Source: Treponema sp. (GTDB lineage Bacteria > Spirochaetota > Spirochaetia > Treponematales > Treponemataceae). From it: a stretch of 11,986 nucleotides of DNA. Every line of letters starts with the position of its first letter. Within the stretch, counting starts at the first letter, position 1. Shown here piece by piece: positions 7,200 through 11,986 of the stretch. Position numbers and translations under genes: made by a program. The stretch covers positions 1-11,986 of the forward strand of contig JAEDFX010000073.1 of NCBI GenBank assembly GCA_016297805.1, in the 5' to 3' direction. The notes below the pieces were generated by a model, which worked only from the letters and a program-made list of their open reading frames with translations, made no database searches and had not been told where the DNA came from.

Positions 7200-7889
7200 T
7201 TAATCCTTTGCAAAATCAGGCAGTTCTTTTAACTTGTGATATTTGCTGTCGTAGTGATGAGTATTTGGGCGGATTCCAAGAATTCGTTCGTTTTCTGCCT
7301 GAAGCTGTATTTTAATCATCTGTTTAAACGCATCCATCATTGGTTCAGGATTGATAGCCTTGTCTACAAAATCAATTTCCTGCATCTCTTTTATAAAATA
7401 GTAGCAGCTTTCTATTGTAGAAATATATTCAGGACGTGGTTCGTGTTTAAAAGTAAAGATAGAACGATAATCACCATAAAAAGAAATTCTTGGCAGGTCT
7501 AGTAAAAACTGATTGTGTTCTATAATTTTACGGGCGCAGAACCAGGTTGCATCAAGAATAAGAACTAAAAGGGTGCGGTTGCCAATGGCTTCTTTAAGTC
7601 CCTCTTTTTTTGCAGTCCAGGCTTCTTCTCCCGGATACATCATAACAGGATAATATTTCGGATCGTGAAGCAATTCCTGTAAACGCTGATTATGCGTAAA
7701 TTCAAGACCAACAATAATTTCAGAATCTTTCAGAGATATGTGGGCAATATTTCCAGTACCCGTTCGCTGCCTTTTTGCCTCCTTGGTGTGCATTAGAAAA
7801 ACAAACTTAATTCCTGTATCAAGTTCCTTTGTATATTTACACAAACATGTAGAAGTAGGCTTAAAACATTTAAAACAGCGTTCACTCAT
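7200..7889 (-). CDS. DTW-domain tRNA-uridine aminocarboxypropyltransferase
   Basis: A 229-residue protein of the DTW family, whose E. coli member TapT (YfiP) transfers the 3-amino-3-carboxypropyl group of SAM to a tRNA uridine (acp3U). Visible hallmarks are the N-terminal Cys cluster C5xxC8...C15xC17 (probable zinc site), HTKEAKRQRTGTG near residue 35, the DxTW-type motif DATW (113-116), and the late segment EYISTIES corresponding to the conserved STIEA. The third position is unchanged, so the SAM-binding motif looks intact. The target base is inferred from the family, not seen. The ATG at 7889 has no clear Shine-Dalgarno sequence, and the ATG 5 bases further upstream is out of frame. The gene is transcribed away from the repeat-rich intergenic region and converges on the hydrolase gene with no obvious hairpin between the two stops. 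Confidence 0.9.
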   Translation of the reverse strand: MSERCFKCFKPTSTCLCKYTKELDTGIKFVFLMHTKEAKRQRTGTGNIAHISLKDSEIIVGLEFTHNQRLQELLHDPKYYPVMMYPGEEAWTAKKEGLKEAIGNRTLLVLILDATWFCARKIIEHNQFLLDLPRISFYGDYRSIFTFKHEPRPEYISTIESCYYFIKEMQEIDFVDKAINPEPMMDAFKQMIKIQLQAENERILGIRPNTHHYDSKYHKLKELPDFAKD

Positions 7890-7913
7890 ATCATTATTCT
7901 ACAAAATTTTAAC

Positions 7914-8051
7914 TTTTAAAGACAGACGTAAATGTAACATTTTTTTTCCTCTGAATTGTGATACATTGATGTCAGACTTGAACGTATCATTGGTATCTGT
8001 GGTACACTAATGTCAGTCATAAATGTACCATATTAGTATCAGTCTTTAAAA
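7914..8051. repeat. segment bounded by a 10-base inverted repeat
   Basis: TTTTAAAGAC (7914-7923) and GTCTTTAAAA (8042-8051) are exact reverse complements, extending to 12 of 13 positions inward. They enclose 118 bases containing all the palindromic units. This could be the terminal repeats of a small non-autonomous element, but no target-site duplication is seen, and in such AT-rich DNA a match of this size may be chance. Confidence 0.3.
7959..8031. repeat. two tandem palindromic units (candidate operators), 41-base spacing
   Basis: Unit A (7959-7989) has arms TGATACA and CGTATCA; unit B (8000-8030) has arms TGGTACA and TGTACCA. In both, the arms enclose a 17-base centre containing ATGTCAG and start exactly 24 bases apart. 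The A-T pair at arm position 3 of unit A is a G-C pair in unit B, a compensating change that keeps the symmetry. A further half-like copy, TGTAACA, lies at 7933-7939. The units sit roughly 80-155 bases upstream of the predicted ligase transcription start, compatible with regulator binding sites or an RNA/DNA hairpin. Confidence 0.55.
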
Positions 8052-8079
8052 ACTGGAATTTTGAATAAAAAAATCTGCA

Positions 8080-8107
8080 TTGACAAAAAACATCTTTATG
8101 TCATAAT
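8080..8107 (+). promoter_or_regulatory. promoter of the acyl-CoA ligase-lpt operon
   Basis: TTGACA (8080-8085), a 16-base spacer, then CATAAT (8102-8107). The predicted start is near 8114, giving a leader of about 24 nt. The -35 box is perfect and the -10 box differs from the consensus at one position. A 16-base near-palindrome (8040-8055) lies 24 bases upstream of the -35 box. Confidence 0.75.
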
Positions 8108-8137
8108 GAAGTGATTTATTTTATATAGGGGAAAACA

Positions 8138-9844
8138 ATGGAACTTTCACATGATTTTTTAGTCGAAGATAGAGATTTTACCAGTTATGAGGATTTTTCA
8201 AAGAATTGTAAACTTAAGGCTCCTGAAAATTTCAATTTTGCGTATGATATTGTAGATAGATATGCAAGAGAAGTTCCAGAAAAACGCGCTTTAGTTTGGA
8301 TTGATGATAACAGCGAAGATGCTCTTACATTTACTTTTGCAGATATTTCAAGAGAATCAAAACGAGCTGCATACTGGCTCACACTTAAGGGCATAAAAAA
8401 AGGTGATACAGTTATGCTGGTGCTTCGCCGTCGTTATGAATGGTGGATTTTAATGCCAGCCCTTCATCGAATCGGTGCAATTGTTATTCCTGCTACAGAT
8501 CAGCTTTTACAGGCAGACATTGAATATCGTACAAATGCTGCAGATGTAAAAATGATTATTTCCTATGATAATCCACATATTCTTGAAGAAATTGAAAAGG
8601 CAATGCCAAAATCACCAACAGTAAAATATCTTGTAACTGTTGGTCCTCAGCGTGAGGGGTGGATTTCATTCCATGATGAATATGAAAAACTTGATCCAGA
8701 ATTTCCACGCCCGGTAGGAGATGCGGCCACAAAAAATACAGATCCAATGCTTCTTTATTTTACATCAGGAACATCTGGCTATCCAAAGATGGTTCTTCAG
8801 GACTTCCTATATCCAATCGGACATATTATGACAGCTAAATATTGGCATGGCGTAGTTGATGATGGCCTTCATCTTTCAATTGCAGAAACTGGTTGGGCAA
8901 AGGCTACTTGGGGTAAACTTTATGGACAGTGGATTTGTGGAACAGCTCAGTTTGTATATGATATGAATATGCTTAAACCAGATAAGATGCTCCAGATGAT
9001 TGCAAAATATGGTTTAACAACATTCTGTGCTCCTCCAACAGTTTACCGCTTCCTGGTTCGTCAGGATCTGTCAAAATATGATTTGAGTAAATGTCAGCGT
9101 TTCAGTACAGCTGGCGAAGCCTTGAATGGTGAAGTATTTGATAAATGGCTGGAAAAAACTGGAAAGAAAATTTACGAAGGTTATGGTCAGTCAGAATCTA
9201 CAATTATCTGTGGAAACTTCCTGGAATATTCACCAATTCATCCAGGTTCAATGGGCCGTCCAAATCCTTTGTATAAAGTAGAAGTTCTTAATCCAAATGG
9301 AAAGCCTGTTCCTGCAGGTGAAGTAGGAGAACTCTGTATTCATGTTGAAGATGGACGTCCTTTTGGTCTTCTTATGGGATACCACAAAGACGTTTCTCTT
9401 ACTGCAGAGGCTTTTGACGGTGGTGTATACCATACTGGCGATAATGTTTACATGGATGAAGATGGATATGTTTGGTTCGTAGGCCGTAAAGATGATATTA
9501 TCAAATCATCGGGTTACCGTATCAGTCCATTTGAAGTAGAATCAATTTTGCAGAAGCATCCAGCTGTTCTTGAATGTGCAGTCACTGGTGTTGAAGATGC
9601 AAAACGTGGTATGGCTGTAAAAGCAACAATCGTTCTTTCTGCAGATTATGCGGATAAGGATCCAAAAGAAATGGAACTTATTATGTCAAACTTTGCAAAA
9701 GAAAATACAGCTATGTACAAGTGTCCTAGAATTTATGAATTTGTTAAGGAATTGCCAAAAACAATCAGTGGTAAAATCCGTCGTGTTGAAATTCGTGAAA
9801 AAGATAAAGGAAAGGATGCTGATAAAATCAAGCAGGATTTCTAG
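8138..9844 (+). CDS. AMP-forming acyl-CoA synthetase (acetyl-/medium-chain type)
   Basis: A 568-residue member of the ANL adenylating superfamily, which activates a carboxylic acid with ATP to an acyl-AMP and then passes it to CoA. Motifs in order: phosphate loop YFTSGTSGYPK (207-217); YGQSES (349-354); YHTGD (431-435); the hinge GRKDDIIKSSGYRISPFEVE; and the C-terminal catalytic lysine in PKTISGKIRR (Lys546). Residues between the phosphate loop and YGQSES include ETGWAKATWGKLYG and CAPPTVYR, segments I associate with the medium-chain (ACSM-like) and acetyl-CoA synthetase branch, so a short or medium acyl substrate is likely. A cytoplasmic location is expected. AGGGGA (8127-8132) lies 5 bases before the ATG. 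It is the first gene of a four-gene run: its TAG stop directly abuts the lptC start, suggesting translational coupling. Confidence 0.92.
   Translation: MELSHDFLVEDRDFTSYEDFSKNCKLKAPENFNFAYDIVDRYAREVPEKRALVWIDDNSEDALTFTFADISRESKRAAYWLTLKGIKKGDTVMLVLRRRYEWWILMPALHRIGAIVIPATDQLLQADIEYRTNAADVKMIISYDNPHILEEIEKAMPKSPTVKYLVTVGPQREGWISFHDEYEKLDPEFPRPVGDAATKNTDPMLLYFTSGTSGYPKMVLQDFLYPIGHIMTAKYWHGVVDDGLHLSIAETGWAKATWGKLYGQWICGTAQFVYDMNMLKPDKMLQMIAKYGLTTFCAPPTVYRFLVRQDLSKYDLSKCQRFSTAGEALNGEVFDKWLEKTGKKIYEGYGQSESTIICGNFLEYSPIHPGSMGRPNPLYKVEVLNPNGKPVPAGEVGELCIHVEDGRPFGLLMGYHKDVSLTAEAFDGGVYHTGDNVYMDEDGYVWFVGRKDDIIKSSGYRISPFEVESILQKHPAVLECAVTGVEDAKRGMAVKATIVLSADYADKDPKEMELIMSNFAKENTAMYKCPRIYEFVKELPKTISGKIRRVEIREKDKGKDADKIKQDF
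9834..9837 (+). promoter_or_regulatory. ribosome binding site supporting a TTG start for lptC
   Basis: AGGA at 9834-9837 lies inside the last codons of the acyl-CoA ligase gene, 7 bases before the TTG at 9845. No ATG or GTG occurs in the lptC frame before the hydrophobic signal segment, so this site decides the start. Confidence 0.6.
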
Positions 9845-10405
9845 TTGTTAAAACGAATCATTTACTTCTTGGGAAGTATTTTTCTATTAGCTTCATGTTC
9901 TCTTAAGTATGATGATACTCTTGATGTAGGGTCACGTATTCCTGAATTGATTTTTCAGGATACAGTAATGACACGTTATGAAGATAATGAAGTTACAGTG
10001 GAAATGAATGCAGAAGTTCTGGAGCAGTATAAAAAATCTTCAGAATCTTTTGCCCAGAATGTAGAGTTTATTTCCTATAATGATGACGGAGAAATTGATA
10101 CTGAAGGTTCTTGTGGATATCTTTTTACAGATACAAAAAAAGAAATATACGAGCTTTATGATGATATTGAGCTTTATAACCGTTCAGAAAATACAAATTT
10201 CTTTGCAAATGTGTTAAGATGGAATGCGAAAACTGAACAGTTGACCAGTGGTCGTGGAGATATGGTTCGTATTGAAAAAGAGGATGCTATTATCCGTGGT
10301 ACAGGTTTTTCTGCCAGTGGAATTAGCAAAGATTTTTCATTCCGAGGAACAGTTTCCGGTGATATAGAAACAAAAGATTCGGATGAATCAGAATCTGATG
10401 AATAA
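9845..10405 (+). CDS. lptC: LptC-like periplasmic lipid-export protein (lipoprotein)
   Basis: A 186-residue protein identified by its size, position directly before lptA-lptB, and its LptC-like body (about residues 25-170), including the pattern ELYDDIELYN...LRWNAKTEQLTSG...IIRGTGFSAS typical of LptC beta-jellyroll strands. LptC links the inner-membrane LptBFG transporter to the LptA bridge. The N-terminus MLKRIIYFLGSIFLLASC has a lipobox-like LASC with Cys18, so this version is probably a lipoprotein rather than a single-pass membrane protein as in E. coli. Translation starts at TTG, which immediately follows the ligase TAG. The last dozen residues are an acidic tail (DSDESESDE). The gene ends 1 base before the favoured lptA start. 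Confidence 0.8.
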   Translation: MLKRIIYFLGSIFLLASCSLKYDDTLDVGSRIPELIFQDTVMTRYEDNEVTVEMNAEVLEQYKKSSESFAQNVEFISYNDDGEIDTEGSCGYLFTDTKKEIYELYDDIELYNRSENTNFFANVLRWNAKTEQLTSGRGDMVRIEKEDAIIRGTGFSASGISKDFSFRGTVSGDIETKDSDESESDE

Positions 10406-10406
10406 A

Positions 10407-11234
10407 ATGAAAAAAGTTGTAATTGTCTTATCAGTTTTTTTACTTTCTCTAAATTTTTCTTTTGCCGAAAAAATTCTATTTTCTGCAAATCATATGACAG
10501 GAAAAGCCGGTGATTCCAATACAACGACTGTACTTTCTGGTAATGCTTATATAAAAACTGATTCAATGGAAATTCAGGCAGATGAAGTTGAACTTTCTGG
10601 AGATGACTACAGGTATATAAAAGCTTCTGGAAAAGTATCTGGTAAAAATCTTGATACAAATATGGTTTTTACCTGTGATAATCTTGATTACGATAGAACA
10701 ACAAAAATTGCTGAGCTAAAAGGAAATGTTGATCTTGAAGATAAAGATAATGATGTAAGAGCAAAAGCTCAGATTATTGTTTACAATCAGGATACAGATA
10801 TAGCAATCCTTCAAATAAAAATAAATCTGCTTCAGGAAGATAACGTTTGTACTGGTTCTTATGCGGTATACTATAAGAAAACTCAGATACTGGAATTATC
10901 AGGAAATGCTCAGGTTAAACAAAAGGATGATGTATTCCGGGCTCAGTTTATTACACTGAATATGGATACTCAGGACATTACACTTGGTGGTAATGTAAAA
11001 GGTACTGTAACTGATTCAAAACCAGCAGAAGAAGAACCTGTTGAAAATACTCCACTAGAAGAGAATACAGGTGAAGCAAATAAATCAGTTGATGTAGAAG
11101 ATTCTCAGGCAACAGAAAGTCTGGAAACTTCAGAAAATTCCGAGGGGGCTGATTCTACTGAAAAAGAAGCTTCTCCAGCATACGACCCTTCTGAAGAATT
11201 GGAAGATTTAGTTGATTATAGCGAGGAGTCGTAG
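10407..11234 (+). CDS. lptA: LptA/OstA-like periplasmic lipid-transport protein with acidic tail
   Basis: A 275-residue exported protein. MKKVVIVLSVFLLSLNFSFA is a Sec signal peptide with likely cleavage before Glu21-Lys. The OstA/LptA domain (about 22-195) shows the repeating beta pattern: LSGNAYIKTDSMEIQADEVEL, IKASGKV, LDYDRTTKIAELKGNV, LELSGNAQVKQKDDVFRAQFITL and LGGNVKG. In the Lpt system such proteins stack as a bridge carrying lipid from LptC to the outer membrane. The last 74 residues are low complexity, with 26 Asp/Glu against 3 Lys, absent from enteric LptA (about 185 residues). In-frame ATGs at 10383 and 10398 overlap lptC, but only 10407 gives a clean signal peptide; none has a strong Shine-Dalgarno sequence, so coupling to lptC is likely. 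Confidence 0.85.
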   Translation: MKKVVIVLSVFLLSLNFSFAEKILFSANHMTGKAGDSNTTTVLSGNAYIKTDSMEIQADEVELSGDDYRYIKASGKVSGKNLDTNMVFTCDNLDYDRTTKIAELKGNVDLEDKDNDVRAKAQIIVYNQDTDIAILQIKINLLQEDNVCTGSYAVYYKKTQILELSGNAQVKQKDDVFRAQFITLNMDTQDITLGGNVKGTVTDSKPAEEEPVENTPLEENTGEANKSVDVEDSQATESLETSENSEGADSTEKEASPAYDPSEELEDLVDYSEES

Positions 11235-11236
11235 CC

Positions 11237-11980
11237 ATGGCTAATGATGGACAGGAACATATTTTACGAGTTTCAAGTTTATATAAACAGTTCGGGCATA
11301 AAAAGGTTGTTCGAGGTGTTGAATTTTCTATGGGGCTTGGAGAAGTTCTAGGACTTCTTGGGCCAAACGGTGCTGGAAAAACAACAACCTTCTATATGGT
11401 CGTAGGTTTCTATAAGCCAACTGCCGGAGATGTTTTTTTGGATGATCAGTGCATTACAGATTTGCCAATGTACAAACGTGCCAGATTAGGAATTTCTTAT
11501 TTGCCACAGGAGCCATCTGTATTCAGAAAATTCACTGTTGAAGAAAACATCTGGTCTATTCTTGAAACCCGTAAGGATTTGACTACAAAGGAAAAAAAGG
11601 ACCGTCTTGAATCCTTGATTGATGAATTTGCAATTGAAAGAATCCGTAAACAGAAAGCATATACACTTTCTGGTGGTGAACGTCGTCGTACAGAAATTGC
11701 CCGTTCTCTTGCCATGGAACCAAAATTTCTTCTTCTGGATGAACCTTTTGCCGGAATTGACCCGATTGCTGTAGCTGATATTAAAAGCATGATTCGCCTT
11801 CTTGCAAAACGAGGAATTGGAATTCTTATTACAGACCACAATGTTCGTGATACACTTGAAATTACAGACCGTGCCATTATAGTAAACCAAGGAACAATCA
11901 TGACTCAGGGAACAAAACAAGAAATTCTTTCCAGTGAAGTAGCAAGAGAGATTTATCTAGGAAAAGATTTCAGTATGTGA
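11237..11980 (+). CDS. lptB: LptB, ATPase of the lipid/LPS export ABC transporter
   Basis: A 247-residue ABC ATPase of the LptB type, which powers extraction of LPS-like lipid from the inner membrane with LptF/LptG. Walker A GPNGAGKTT is at 42-50. The Q-loop stretch SYLPQEPSVFRKFTVEENI (Gln91) is highly characteristic of LptB. Signature LSGGE is at 144-148 and Walker B FLLLDEPFAGIDPIAV follows with catalytic Glu169. The switch histidine is His201 in ITDHN. All catalytic residues are intact and the length is close to the family norm. GAGGAG (11223-11228), within the end of lptA, lies 8 bases before the ATG; the two genes are separated by 2 bases. The window ends 6 bases after the stop, so what follows is unknown. 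lptF and lptG are not in the window. Confidence 0.96.
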   Translation: MANDGQEHILRVSSLYKQFGHKKVVRGVEFSMGLGEVLGLLGPNGAGKTTTFYMVVGFYKPTAGDVFLDDQCITDLPMYKRARLGISYLPQEPSVFRKFTVEENIWSILETRKDLTTKEKKDRLESLIDEFAIERIRKQKAYTLSGGERRRTEIARSLAMEPKFLLLDEPFAGIDPIAVADIKSMIRLLAKRGIGILITDHNVRDTLEITDRAIIVNQGTIMTQGTKQEILSSEVAREIYLGKDFSM

Positions 11981-11986
11981 GCCAGG

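Larger units (their letters stand above)
7890..8079. other. structured intergenic region between divergent genes
   Basis: Together with the promoter at 8080 and the ligase leader this makes a 248-base gap between the divergent DTW and acyl-CoA ligase genes. I see no credible coding sequence in it. It carries degenerate copies of GTCAGAC followed by TGTANCA (starting near 7921, 7971 and 8012), two long palindromic units, a 10-base inverted repeat at its edges, and a T8 run at 7941-7948. No convincing promoter for the DTW gene is visible; TAAAAT (7911-7906, minus) lacks a good -35 box. Confidence 0.7.

Noticed and set aside
7186..7205. ATTAAT...ATTAAT inverted repeat between the convergent hydrolase and DTW genes as a bidirectional terminator
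   Set aside because: The stem is only six A-T pairs with no G-C content, so it is unlikely to be stable enough.
7738..8010. A 90-codon open frame on the plus strand across the DTW gene start
   Set aside because: It is antisense to the well-supported DTW gene, has no ribosome binding site and no recognisable protein pattern.
7931..8051. Direct repeats as a small CRISPR array
   Set aside because: The copies are degenerate, spacings differ (50, 41, 26 bases), the spacers themselves are similar, and no cas genes are near.
11486..11920. Two long open frames on the minus strand within lptB
   Set aside because: Both lie antisense to a fully conserved ABC ATPase and have compositions expected of mirror frames (Ser/Arg- or Cys/Phe-rich).

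Overview
The window is about 12 kb of compact, AT-rich bacterial chromosome that reads as a host-associated or rumen-type spirochaete, most likely a Treponema. This is inferred from base and codon usage, lipoprotein signal peptides of spirochaetal style, and the gene set (lptC-lptA-lptB next to an AMP-forming acyl-CoA ligase, a short RsmI-like methylase, a DTW-domain protein). No rRNA or taxonomic marker is present, so the genus call is tentative.

Layout. (1) 1-143, minus: two tandem serine tRNAs, tRNA-Ser(UGA) then tRNA-Ser(GCU), the second cut by the window edge, with a near-consensus promoter. (2) 224-958, plus: a divergent promoter, a six-helix DUF308/HdeD-like membrane protein and a strong intrinsic terminator. 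(3) 973-7188, plus: five closely spaced genes that look like one operon: an SH3b-domain lipoprotein, an ABC-F ATPase, a short SAM-dependent methylase related to RsmI, a GNAT acetyltransferase overlapping it by 4 bases, and an exported family 3 glycoside hydrolase (NagZ type). (4) 7200-7889, minus: a DTW-domain tRNA aminocarboxypropyltransferase, convergent with the hydrolase. (5) 7890-8137: the only sizeable gene-free stretch, holding a structured set of direct and inverted repeats plus a good promoter. (6) 8138-11980, plus: acyl-CoA synthetase, lptC, lptA and lptB, with abutting or nearly abutting ends.

Functional themes are the envelope (two lipoproteins, the exported muropeptide-type hydrolase, Lpt lipid-transport components) and translation (tRNAs, ABC-F, RsmI-like methylase, DTW enzyme). 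LptB, LptC and LptA would supply the ATPase and periplasmic bridge of a lipid-export machine; LptF/LptG are not in the window.

Most genes are ordinary housekeeping or accessory genes. I see no complete new defence or mobile system. The observations most worth checking are the palindromic repeat cluster upstream of the acyl-CoA ligase, a REP-like palindrome apparently sitting in frame inside the acetyltransferase, a TTG-started lptC abutting the ligase stop codon, and a promoter-like sequence overlapping the terminator ahead of the SH3b lipoprotein.
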